A model generated the notes under the pieces. That model had not been told where the DNA came from and ran no database searches. It saw nothing but the letters and a program-made list of their open reading frames with translations. Positions 1 through 9,726 of a stretch of DNA of 64,000 nt are shown in pieces. How positions within the stretch are numbered: position 1 is the first letter of the stretch; every line of letters begins with the position of its first letter. The position numbers and the translations under genes are program-made. This DNA comes from Trachythela sp. YZ-2020 (lineage: Eukaryota > Cnidaria > Anthozoa > Malacalcyonacea > Clavulariidae). The stretch spans positions 930,001 to 994,000 of the forward strand of contig JADLSH010000363.1 in the NCBI GenBank assembly GCA_016169945.1, given 5' to 3'.

Positions 1-810
1 ACGAAGTTTGAATCAGCTCAAATCATTCGCAAGTGACCGCAAGTTTATGATCAATTACAAGACACAATTACAATTGAAAATTTGCAATGTGAATAACTTG
101 CGTTCACATTTCACCAGTGGCCGATTTATATTTGAACTCTTTTTAACTTCCCAATTTCAGACCTGCCATCCCCGGAGTGGCAGAAGTCGTGAGTTGCAGT
201 TTAAAAAGTCGTGAGATTGACTGAAAAATCGTGGGATTTGGAAATTTTCAGGTTTGCTTATTATTATGGCCCTTTATGGGTGAAAATTAGTTCCAAATGG
301 CAGAGGATTCTGCGGTCTGGGCAGACGCCCTTCGCGTTAATGGCGGCCATGTATTTTGCTTCCAGCTTCGAGAATGTAAACAAAAACATGGACAAAAGGA
401 ATATTTCTTACTTTTTCAATGTCTTAAAAAAGCTTTGCGTTATTTATTAATTAGCTAAATAAATTTTCAACAGATTTTGCGGAAAATCGTGACATTTCGG
501 GACTTCGTCGTGAGAAAGAATAAAAAATCGCGAGGCTCACGACAAAATCGTGAGAGTTGTAATTTGTGGTTAAATGGTTACGTAATCGATTCTAAAACTA
601 ACTACAGTAGGCCTAACTTCCGAAACTAACTATAGTAGGCCTATAGTAAACATCAACTACTTTTTTATGCAACCAGTCCCTGAAGGTTTACAAAAACAAA
701 AGAAAGTACACTGTAGTAATGGACCTTGTTTTAGTATATTCGAACATCCCTAATATGGTCAGGGATTAGGGAGAGAGAACGGTGTCAGTATTAGGAGAGT
801 CGCAGTCTGA
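1..810. other. Gene-free left edge, repeat-like
   Basis: I see no exon-like stretch with splice sites here. Short ORFs lack any recognisable protein signal. Between about 205 and 560 the motif 'tcgtgag' or its near variants recurs (for example near 190, 210, 510 and 550), which suggests a decayed interspersed repeat. Confidence 0.5.
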
Positions 811-984
811 AGGCCCGTTCACACGATCCGATTTGACGGATCCGATTCTCCTCCTGACGTATGTGATTTCACACAATACAGCAACAACTACAGCCAATAG
901 CCTTACTCTTGTCAGCAAATCCAGTAAATCACATACGTCAAGAAGAGAATCGGATCCGACCAATCGGATCGTGTGAACCAGCCT
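811..984. repeat. Palindromic MITE-like element
   Basis: The left end 'aggcccgttcacacgatc' (811-828) is matched by its reverse complement at 962-984 with a few mismatches. A second nested pair of arms (855-873 with 924-943, around 'gacgtatgtgattt') lies inside. The whole segment would fold back on itself. No transposase ORF fits, so this is a non-autonomous inverted-repeat element. Confidence 0.75.
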
Positions 985-1010
985 GTAAAAATTCACCACT
1001 ATGACGTCAA

Positions 1011-1325
1011 CGGGGCTTCGGTGGTGCAGTCGTCAGAGCCTCTGAGTCTTGAGTTCGATTCTCGTTGAGGACACTCATCACGCTCATGTGAAAAGAGTAA
1101 GTCAACGCTCTGTCGAAAGTCGTGGGTTTTCTCCGGGCACTCCGGTTTCCTCCCACAGGGAAAGTTGATTGGGTGGGTTAGGATAGACAGATTAGGAAAG
1201 TAATATCACAATTGTAAAGATAAATAATGTAGGTTAAGTACATAATATAGGTAAGCTAGATACTTGATGTAATAATCGGTCACTGAAAAGCCCCAACGGG
1301 GAGTGAGCTGAATAATGTATGTATG
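1011..1325 (+). mobile_element. tRNA-derived SINE
   Basis: The head has an A-box-like 'ggtgcagtcgtcagag' (1022-1037) and a B-box-like 'gagttcgattctcg' (1051-1064), spaced as in a tRNA-derived Pol III promoter. The body carries 'tttctccgggcactccgg' followed by 'tttcctcccac' (about 1128-1156), which resembles a conserved core I recall from SINEs of several animal phyla. The 3' end (to about 1325) reads 'aataatgtatgtatg'. Family assignment is from memory and moderate; the tRNA-like head is directly visible. Confidence 0.6.
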
Positions 1326-1564
1326 CACTTTTGAGACTCCACTGACAGTTATAAGCTACTGCTCAGTAAATAAAAACAGTCCAAACATTGATGTTTTTTA
1401 ACAATACTTAAATTGATAAATATATTATGGTTCTCAGTAGAAACCGGCTTCTGGCAATCAGAGTTTAGAGATTTGTTTATATTTAACTTTGCCACATAAA
1501 GGAATGGCAGCTAGGGTTACCACAAGGCACAACACGTCACTATACACCAATTGCTGTGGGCCCT

Positions 1565-1773
1565 TTAACCCATTAACTGGCAGTACCCTACCACTGAGCA
1601 CTGAGTAAAATCGTCTGGCGTTAGATAGAGTAAAATACTAAAGTGGGCATCTAGAGTAAAATACTAGAGTAATTCCATCTAGAGTAAAATACTAGAGTAA
1701 AATACTAGAGTAAAATACAAGAGTAAAATACTAAAGGGCGCATCTGGGCGCATATTGTCAGCTAATGGGTTAA
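1565..1773. repeat. 'taacccattaactggca' MITE carrying an internal 'agagtaaaatacta' minisatellite
   Basis: It begins 'ttaacccattaactggcag' and ends with the inverted 'cagctaatgggttaa'. Inside, the unit 'agagtaaaatacta' is repeated in tandem several times (about 1625-1735). A partial copy follows at about 1800-1895. The same family recurs at 9363-9476, 9501-9614, 9629-9726, 15776-15872, 51328-51428 and about 52899-53062. Confidence 0.75.
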
Positions 1774-1895
1774 CAAGAGACACTGGCAGATAGTTTTGTT
1801 AAACCATTAACTGGCAGTACCCTACCATTGACAAGTAAAATTGTCTGGCATTGGACAGAGTAAAATACTCTGGTGTTAGACATAGTAAAATACAT

Positions 1896-3043
1896 TAATT
1901 TAAGAGAACAGTACAAGTATTAATAACATCAAGGAGAGGATTAGCAATATTACGAGCAATATTACATATCAAACAGATTGATTTCTAACTGTTGAAGTTA
2001 ACTCTCCCTTTAACACACTTGAGCAGCTGAATGAACTTGTGAAATGTCAATTTGATTTGCCAAAAAGTTCAAACATTCTGTTTGAGCAATGGTTTTTGTT
2101 TGGCAAAAAGTCAGGCCAAGGACATATTTTCGATTTAACTTCATTTAGAAAGAAGAAACCACATATTTATTAATTAAAGCACTTGGTTTCAATATTGTGC
2201 AGCAATAGTTTTGTTATTAATAAGGTTCTCTTGGACATCAATTGGCAATCTATATATACATCCTACGGCTACAAACTACGGGAAACCTCGATGAACAATT
2301 GTAAACATTTTCCATGGGGAAACAAAAAGTTGATTTGTTTTTAATTGTACAATGTTAACTTTTATATTAAAATTGTTTATTTTATGAAGTTGTTCTATTA
2401 ATATTCTGGTATAAACTTTCTTCGTTGGTTCCTTGACCAGGGGGATTGTCTGCATTAGAAGATCTAAACCAGGGGACTTCGATTGCAACGTTTACCCAAC
2501 ATCACGGGGAATTTGGCAACTTTGTCTCGCCACTTTTACAATCCCCCTGGTCAGCCCGGGGGTTAGCCCCACGGGGAAGCCGATGATATGTGCATAATTG
2601 AGAAATGGCACAACCAATTTTTTGCTTTAATAAACTGCTAGTAAAAACCAAAATCTAGGAATACCCTAAAGATCAAGTGTTAATACACAGATTTCCATAC
2701 ACAGTAACCATTTTACAGATATTAATCGGAAGTGTAATACACGAATTAAGTCGCAATATTTCCGAATTTTAACCACCGCCTCGCCCACCGCACAAATTAC
2801 TTTTATTAAAACGTACTACCTAGTTTCAATTTATACTACCTTTGCCCACCTATACGTTCACAATGTACAAAACAAATTAAAGATATCCTATTTACCTTTT
2901 TTGCAGTTTACATCATACTTTTCAATGTATATTTTTAAAATAATTCCTTGTTCTTCCCGTTCTGCTCTTCCGCGAATTGCTGGAATTCTCGAACTCGAAA
3001 ACCGAATGCATCACGGTATTTTCTTTAGAATCTTTACTTTCAG
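1896..3043. other. Intergenic, no gene seen; contains a 118-bp foldback
   Basis: Coding signals are absent. At 2435-2552 there is an inverted repeat: 'gaccagggggattgt' at 2435-2449 and its exact reverse complement at 2538-2552. The rest is AT-rich sequence with no pattern I can name. Confidence 0.5.
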
Positions 3044-3051
3044 GAAATGCA

Positions 3052-3446
3052 GAGTGAGCTCTATATATATATATATCTGGAGTGAGAACTTATGTCCAAA
3101 AATGGAATGTCCATGGCGGAAATTGACGTCCAGTGCCAATCCCTTTCTATTGTTTTCGACCGCGCGGTTTGCACAAGCCGGCAAGGAGTGTGCCGAAATT
3201 TCGTGTTTTTACTCCGATTTAAACAATAACATCATGATTTTATGAACTAATAACTTGATTAGCGATGCGATCTGTTAGTATAAACTGGAATTAGCTAGAA
3301 AAATGGTATGAAAACTGTTTATGACCTTCATGAGTTTGGACGTCAATTGCCGCCATCTTGGCTTCACTTGGCCTATTGGCATCTTTATTCTGTGCTATTG
3401 GCCAAACATTAGAAGTTCTTACTCCAGGTATATATGGAGCTCACTG
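3052..3446. mobile_element. hAT-like MITE, copy 1 of an inverted pair
   Basis: Terminal inverted repeats start 'gagtgagctctatatata' and end '...atatatggagctcactg'. The element is flanked by a perfect 8-bp direct repeat, 'gaaatgca' (3044-3051 and 3447-3454). An 8-bp target duplication with CAGTG-type ends is typical of hAT elements. It has no transposase ORF. Its interior is highly similar to the reverse complement of 3714-4087. Confidence 0.85.
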
Positions 3447-3713
3447 GAAATGCACAGTGCTTCCACTATTTAGTTTTGAAATTCCTTACTTTCGTGTCAA
3501 AATTCCTTAGATTTCCTTGACCATGGAATAAAATTTCCTTGAAATTTCCTTGAGAAGACTTTTAGTTATTTTACTGCTTACAGCCCTACAAAAGCCCTAC
3601 TAACTTATCTTTCGACTGTTTAGTGTTATAGTGCTAATTTCAAAGGTATTGAAACAGTGAAATATTGCTGTAATGAATTTTGACATTTGTCAATTCAATT
3701 TGTGACAATGTGA

Positions 3714-4087
3714 CAGTGAGCTCCATATATATCTGGAGTAAGAACTTCTAATGTTCGGCCAATAGGCCAAGTGAAGCCAAAGATGGCGGCAATTAACGTC
3801 CAAACTCATGAAGGTCATAAACAGTTTTCATACCATTTTTCTAGCTAATTCCAGTTTATACTAACAGATCGCATCGCTAATCAAGTTATTAATTCATAAA
3901 ATCATGATATTATTGTTTACATCGGAGTAAAAACACAAAATTTCGGCACACTCCTTGCCGGCTTGTGCAAACCGCGCGGTCGAAAACAATAGAAAGGGAT
4001 TGGCACTGGACGTCAATTTCCGCCATCTTTGGCTTCACTTTTTGGACATAAGTTCTCACTCCAGATATATATATATAGAGCTCACTG
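3714..4087. mobile_element. hAT-like MITE, copy 2, opposite orientation
   Basis: Same family as 3052-3446, inserted in the opposite orientation 267 bp away. The ends are 'cagtgagctccatatata' and its inverse. It has its own perfect 8-bp duplication 'caatgtga' (3706-3713 and 4088-4095), so it arrived by an independent insertion rather than as one arm of a large palindrome. Confidence 0.85.
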
Positions 4088-4095
4088 CAATGTGA

Positions 4096-4578
4096 CTGTT
4101 GCGGCCGTTGGTATTAAAGGTTGGTTCATCTTGATTGGACAGGTCAGATTCGAAGCTGTCTGACTCTGATGTCTGACCTTCACCAACAGCAAGAGATCGC
4201 TTCATGACTTATTCATATTGCTAGACCAGGCAACATGTTTGATTTCAGATATGTTGGCATTTTGCTAAGGTACCGGGACCCCGGGCCGTGTGATACTGGT
4301 ATGAGCCAAGAAAAAAACTATAATATTTCATGTAATAATGTTCTTAAATTGTCTATAGATAAAAAATTGCTGCCAAATATGCCAAAAATATATATTTTTA
4401 CTGTTTACAACTCTGTTTACAGACTTTTGACAATATTTCCTTAGATTTCCTTGAATTTCCTTAGATTTCCTTAAATTTTTTCCATCCTTGAAAATTCCTT
4501 TTTGGGGTCAGAATTTCCTTGAAAAAGGAAATTTCCTTGAAATTGGAAACCCTGGAAATGCAGTCACAATGCACGTTT
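4096..4578. other. Intergenic, no gene seen
   Basis: The 69-codon ORF at 4235-4444 has no splice context or recognisable motif. At 4430-4550 the phrase 'atttccttgaaatttcct' recurs in variants and matches similar text at 3480-3550, so the hAT pair above probably landed in or beside an older T-rich repeat. Confidence 0.4.
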
Positions 4579-4809
4579 ATCTACCTCCTCCACAGGCGCT
4601 TTATTAATTGGAGCGGGCTTGGAGAATTAGGGACTAGACTTGGATCAAGTCCGTCTCTCTAAAGTCCGAGTCGCGAAGCGACGAGATCGAGCGCGCCGCG
4701 AAGCGGCGCGCGAGGTGCAAGAATGCGCCGCTTCTCGGCGCGCTCGATCCCTCGGACTCTAGAGAGACTGACTTGATCCAAGTCTAGGAAAGGACAGGAG
4801 GAGGTAGAT
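4579..4809. repeat. GC-rich inverted-repeat element just upstream of tRNA-Val(TAC)
   Basis: The outer ends are 'atctacctcctcc' and its inverse (to 4809). Inner arms 'ctagacttggatcaagtc' (4634-4651) pair with 4770-4787. The centre (4670-4740) is strikingly GC-rich, with 'gcgcgccgcgaagcggcgcg', itself palindromic. The outer end resembles the ends of the element at 32000-32184 ('cctcctccgcaggc'). Confidence 0.75.
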
Positions 4810-4847
4810 GTTTTATATAGTTCTTTTTTAGCAAATTTTTCACTTCG

Positions 4848-4920
4848 GTTCTCGTAGTGTAGTGGTTATCACATCCGCTTTACACGCGGAAGGTCCCAGG
4901 TTCGAACCCTGGCGGGAACA
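4848..4920 (+). tRNA. tRNA-Val (anticodon TAC)
   Basis: It folds as a standard 73-nt cloverleaf. Acceptor arm GTTCTCG pairs with CGGGAAC (one T-G pair); D-arm is GTGTAGTGGTTATCAC; anticodon stem TCCGC/GCGGA encloses loop TTTACAC with anticodon TAC; T-arm is CCAGG-TTCGAAC-CCTGG. The discriminator is A and CCA is not encoded, as expected in a eukaryote. A long T run right after (from 4922) is the Pol III terminator. It is the first of three valine tRNAs within 800 bp. Confidence 0.95.
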
Positions 4921-5228
4921 TTTTTTTTGTTTCACCTTTTTTTCCACATTTTCTGATATTTTTACTGCAGAAAATGGTAAAATTAAGGGAAACAACGCAC
5001 TTTAATAAAATTAAGTAAAATTCGACTATTCGAAACACATTTTAAATTCTGCAAACTTCAATCAATATGCCCGCCATGCCCGTGAGGAGATTAGGGAGAG
5101 GCTCATAACAAAATATAAACCAAATAACTTCAAAACATTTTTCCTATTTTACTATTTAAATCAGTTCTTTAACTGTGTTTAAAAGTGACATGTACTGAAA
5201 AACAATTGAGAGAAAAATGTTGAAAAAG

Positions 5229-5301
5229 TGTTCTCGCCAGGGCTCGAACCGGGGACCTTCCGCGTGTTAGGCGGATGTGATAACCACTACACTACGAGAA
5301 C
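5229..5301 (-). tRNA. tRNA-Val (anticodon AAC)
   Basis: On the minus strand: acceptor GTTCTCG/CGAGAAC fully paired, D-arm identical to the neighbour, anticodon stem TCCGC/GCGGA with loop CTAACAC giving anticodon AAC (read as IAC after editing). The T-stem CCCGG/CCTGG has one C-T mismatch in the middle. It is followed on its own strand by TTTTT (5224-5228 region) as terminator. It is opposite in orientation to the two flanking valine tRNAs. Confidence 0.93.
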
Positions 5302-5568
5302 TTACGCTCAGTTCAGGTCAAATTAATAAAACATATTGGTTTAAAACAACACTTCTACTCCTATAAAGAATTAATAATATAAAGCGAATTATAATATTTT
5401 ATGAATCAATTTTGGACATTTATCATAATTAATTCAGAACCTAATAAATAATTTCAAACTGCAGTTGAAAATTGATTTAAATAACTTAATCCACCAAATT
5501 TTGCGCAAAGTGCCAATCTTGAACCACAACAGTAATAACCTATATTTTTGGCCGGAATATCCACTACG

Positions 5569-5641
5569 GTTCTTGTAGTGTAGTGGTTATCACGTCCGCC
5601 TCACACGCGGACGGTCCCCGGTTCGAGCCCTGGCAAGAACA
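5569..5641 (+). tRNA. tRNA-Val (anticodon CAC)
   Basis: Acceptor GTTCTTG/CAAGAAC, the same D-arm as its neighbours, anticodon stem GTCCGC/GCGGAC with loop CTCACAC giving anticodon CAC, and the same C-T mismatch in the T-stem as in the AAC gene. TTTTTT follows at 5643. With the TAC and AAC genes this makes a cluster covering the usual nuclear valine isoacceptors. Confidence 0.94.
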
Positions 5642-6138
5642 TTTTTTATTTGAAATATTTTATATTCTCAATTTTGCTGTAAAATTCCCAACAATAATTT
5701 TACGAAATAAACTAGGAATTAAACCCTTCTGGTAAAGTAGATTTGAACTTTTTCTTTCATAAGAAACTGGCAAATTAGTTCATAAGCTTTTCAATGCATA
5801 TAACCTGCGAACAGGCGTACTACCAACACTTAACCTGCGAACAGGCATAACTCTAGGGTTCGCGGATTTGGAAGCACCCAAACTCAGGGCAACTGACCTT
5901 ATTTGAGTTTATAAAGAAAATAACAAACATTTTCTGGTTTGCAGCCGTTTTCTCTCTGTTGTCTTCTCGAACTCCCGTTTTCACTTCTCGCAGGGCTCAC
6001 TCGTGGCTGCAGTGCTGGGGACCCTTTAAAGCACGACTTACAGCCGACTTACATGAAGTTATTCGCGCCTGTTTCGACCACATAAACTGCGGGCGCAATT
6101 GTTATGATGGGTCCAAAAGTTAATAAATTGTCGAGGGG
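5642..6138. other. Intergenic, no gene seen
   Basis: The only local pattern is a direct duplication of 'taacctgcgaacaggc' (about 5802 and 5831). No exon or RNA gene is apparent. Confidence 0.4.
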
Positions 6139-6146
6139 GCCCAGCC

Positions 6147-6801
6147 CAGTGAACTCTATATATACTGGAACGATAACTGCGGCTCGAATTTTGAAGCTTC
6201 GTCTTGTAGGTATGATCCAGGCCCCTGCGCGGAAATTCACTAAATTCCGACTTTCCGTACGAAAAATTTGCATCATTTTATCGGAAAGTTATATAATTTT
6301 TCAGCGTACTGTTTGTTAAGTCGAGCTTTTTTATGCCTCTGGGAAACTAGAGAAAGTCGTCTTTCAGAATAAGTAAATTTGAGAAACATTTTGTTATAGA
6401 TAGCAAAGTTATCTCAACTTATTTGATGAGTGAAAAACAATTCGCGCCAAAAAACATCGGCAAACTTTTGTTTTTTCAGGACTTTCTGTGACGAATTTGA
6501 AAAGAACAGAGTAATATGAACTAAAGTTACATCAATGTTACCTTTTCATTTAATTCTTGTCTTATATATAGGTTGTGTATCACTAAAAATGAGTATTTTC
6601 GTGCAAAAACTGGAAAAAAACTTAACAAATTTTAACTCGCTCCAGTGCTCCGACTCTTCGTGACAAGCCCACGCAAAAAACACGCACATTTATACCTACA
6701 ATCACCATAGTAACGAGCTTCTATTGGCCGCCATCTTGGCTTCAGGCACGTATGGGCATGTTTACCTACAGTTATCGTTCCAGTATATATAGAGTTCACT
6801 G
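6147..6801. mobile_element. hAT-like non-autonomous element (655 bp)
   Basis: Ends 'cagtgaactctatatata' and the inverse ending 'agttcactg' are flanked by a perfect 8-bp duplication 'gcccagcc' (6139-6146 and 6802-6809). The ends and the internal 'gccgccatcttggcttc' relate it to the 3052 and 3714 elements. It is longer than they are but still has no transposase ORF; the two overlapping ~70-codon ORFs at its left end are antisense images of the terminal repeat. Confidence 0.85.
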
Positions 6802-6809
6802 GCCCAGCC

Positions 6810-7868
6810 TCGTACCCAGGCGCTTTGCTTGCTACACGGTTACGTGAAGAGCAGCTGGAGGGGGCCCAAAATTTTGTTAACATCCCACCCCAATGAAATA
6901 TCGGTCGGCACGGCCCTGCCCAAACTTACATTTAGTTTCAGATTATAGTGTCTTGGGAAGAGTCTCTATAACAGTGTCTGGAAACGCATCTAAAGCTTTT
7001 CTTCTATGTTTTTGTTCATGTTTGTGCACCTTTACGCTTAGTAAACACATTGTTTAGCCAATAAAATCCCTACAGCTGAATATTCACATTTGTAAAACAA
7101 AGAAAACGTGCATTCTCAGTACACCCTCAACATTAACCCACGGACATGGCTATAAACTTTCAAGTTTACCGTGTTTCCAGATACTGTATTATAGGGACTA
7201 TGGTCTGGGGGCCTCCAGGAATTTTTCTTCATTAAGACCAGGTTGACTGGTAGGGCCTTTCTGTTAACAAATGCCCACAGGCAATTACTATTTTCATAAT
7301 TATAAAACACAAAACAATTGATACTTCACGAAAACAATTAATAACTCTTCGACATTTCAAGCGTATCCAAGGCTTCCCTAAGGAGGAAATGAACTCCAGG
7401 GGAGCGCAAAGACTCTCGAAACGTCGAAGACTTGGAACCGTTTTTCAGGAAGTTGAGATACAAACCACGTCCACGACAAGTTTATTGCTTAGCATTATTA
7501 AGTTGACCATTTTCTGAGTTATTGCCGAGACCGTGAGTGCTGTCTCATAGACAGTATAAAGGCCTGAAACGGTTTGATGAAAAGTCAGAAACTATTCTCT
7601 GAATTTGTAATCTGTATGCTGAACTGCAACACTGCATAATATTTAATCCTTAATAAAGTCTCATGATCATGTCATTGTGATATTGAAATAAGTGAATAGA
7701 AGTTTGGAACGTTTTATTGCAAGACCCAGCCTTACCAATAAATGGAACAATTCCATCTTTCACCTCATAAACTCATAAAAGATTGGATGTCTGACTGGAA
7801 AATACGAAAGATTGTCTCTGTACATTTGCTGTAGGTCGTTTAAGGAATGTTGTACTGCTCCTGAGAAC
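6810..7868. other. Intergenic, no gene seen
   Basis: There are no convincing exons. Short ORFs on both strands look random in composition. Confidence 0.4.
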
Positions 7869-8173
7869 TAAGCCCCGGTCAAACGAGGATGAGAGTTGGT
7901 GAGAGTTTAATAGCAAGAGAGAGTTTGCCTGAAAGTTTCCTCAACTCTCATGCCCCGGTCAAACGAGAACAAGAGTTGCATGAGAGTTGACTGGATATTA
8001 CTCGGATATTACCACACGCTCTGGTCAAACGAGCCAAAACTCTCGTCAACTCTCATTAAGACTTGAACCAGTTCAGAGTTGATGAGAGTGTGCGAGAGTC
8101 GATGAAAGTTGGCGGTCAAACGCAAACGAGAGTTGCGACCTCATCAACTCTCATTATCGTTCGACCAGGTCCA
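7869..8173. repeat. 'ggtcaaacga' inverted-repeat element
   Basis: 'ccccggtcaaacgag' occurs at about 7872 and 7953, 'ctggtcaaacgag' at 8020, and inverted at the right end ('cgttcgaccagg', to about 8171). Between them 'gagagttg' and 'caactctcat' recur in both orientations. This looks like a composite or repeatedly nested palindromic MITE. Confidence 0.6.
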
Positions 8174-9362
8174 GGGCTTAAGACGTTATGAATTCTTTAC
8201 AGCATTTGTCAATTTTGTCTTCTTTACTCAGTCCAGCGATAACCACAGTCCACTTGGGTACAGACATAGTATAGTTTCATTTGCTATGAATGGAAGAAAA
8301 TTGAGATGAAAATAGATATATTATACTGTGTAAGTTTTATATATTCAATGACAATGTAAGATCATTTTATTAGAAAACAAAATATATATTAGATAGACGC
8401 TGCTTATTTGAAGCTATAAAATCAATTTAAAAGCATTCTATTTATCTATGATATATACTTAAAACTGCACCTGATGTTGATGGGGCCGCGAAAGCGAATT
8501 GCTCGGAGAAAACCCATTATTTTTTGGATGATCGAGTGAAAATCGAGGTATAAAATTCAGAGGTAAAAACAGAGTTATTCAATGGTGTCAAGAGAAAGGC
8601 AAGAAGCAATGCAAAAAGGTATGCCATTAAATAATATAAAATCAGCAAAATCATCTTACATCAGCTTTACTTGATTGCGATTGAAAGAAGACAGCCTCGC
8701 CATATCCACATCTAAACAGTAAGGAAATTTAGAATCATATACACTTCAATTTATAGTAAAATACCGATTTTTAGTTGTGCATGTAACACAGGTTGTTTAT
8801 GAAAAATTTGATATTATATAGAGTAGTTATATGTTGGATTTGACAACCTAAATTCAAACCCATATCTCGCAAAGCGTCTGCCACTGAGTACTCCATCATA
8901 TTCTATTCTTATAAAGTTATAATAATGTGTTGAAGGTTCGTAGTTTTACCAATCTTCACATGCCTTTTAACAATGGTATTTGTTTTAAGACATGCTTGAC
9001 TTGTGAAGTGAATTTAGTGTGTGTATTATACCTGGGACACTGATGCTCGTGTGTTCTTGGCAAAGTTGGATCAGCTATTACATCTGCTACAATTTGGGTT
9101 AACTCACTAAAAACAAATATTTATCTCATTGACAAGTTTGCTTCAAGTTTCTTGCAAACATGTGTAAAGTTTCAATCCAGCCACTCTGTCTAAAAGTTGA
9201 AACGTTTTTTTGACAATTCATAGCATCGGAGCAAAAAGACCCTTTGTCAGAAGAGTGATTATAATTATTTTGTTTTGTAGAAACACCACAAATATCTATC
9301 GGCAAAGCTTTAAGCACGGATCGTCATCAGTGGTAATACTGTATTAAACTAATTTGGACTTA
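8174..9362. other. Intergenic, no gene seen
   Basis: AT-rich, with no splice-bounded ORF and no repeat I can define. Confidence 0.4.
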
Positions 9363-9726
9363 TTAATCCATTAGCTTGCAATGTGTCCAAATGCACCCTA
9401 CTTTAGTATTTTACGCTGTCTAATGCCAGATGGTTTTACTTGTCAGTGGTAGGGTACTGCTGGTTAATGAGTTAACAAAACTATCTGCCAGTGTTTCTTG
9501 TTAACCTATTAGCTTGCAATGTGCCCAGATGCACCATACTTTAGTATTTTATTCTGTCTAATGCCAGACGATTTTACTCTTCAGTGGTAGGGTACTGCCA
9601 GTTAATGTGTTAACAGTGTCTCTTGTTATTAACCCATTAGCTGGCAATGCGCCAGATGCGCCCTACTTTAGTAGTTTACGCTGTTTAACACCAGACAATT
9701 TTACTCGCCAGTGCCAGTTAATGGTT
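9363..9726. repeat. Three tandem copies of the 'taacccattagctggca' MITE
   Basis: Three successive members of the family (9363-9476, 9501-9614, 9629-9726), all in the orientation opposite to the copy at 1565. Each opens with a 'taacccattagc'-like end and closes with 'cagttaatg(g/t)gttaac'. The third is shortened near its end. Internally they share 'ccctactttagtattttac' and 'ccagacgattttac'. Confidence 0.75.

Noticed and set aside
6049..6319. Two opposite ORFs of about 70 codons
   Set aside because: They overlap the left end of the hAT-like element and are antisense readings of the same terminal repeat.
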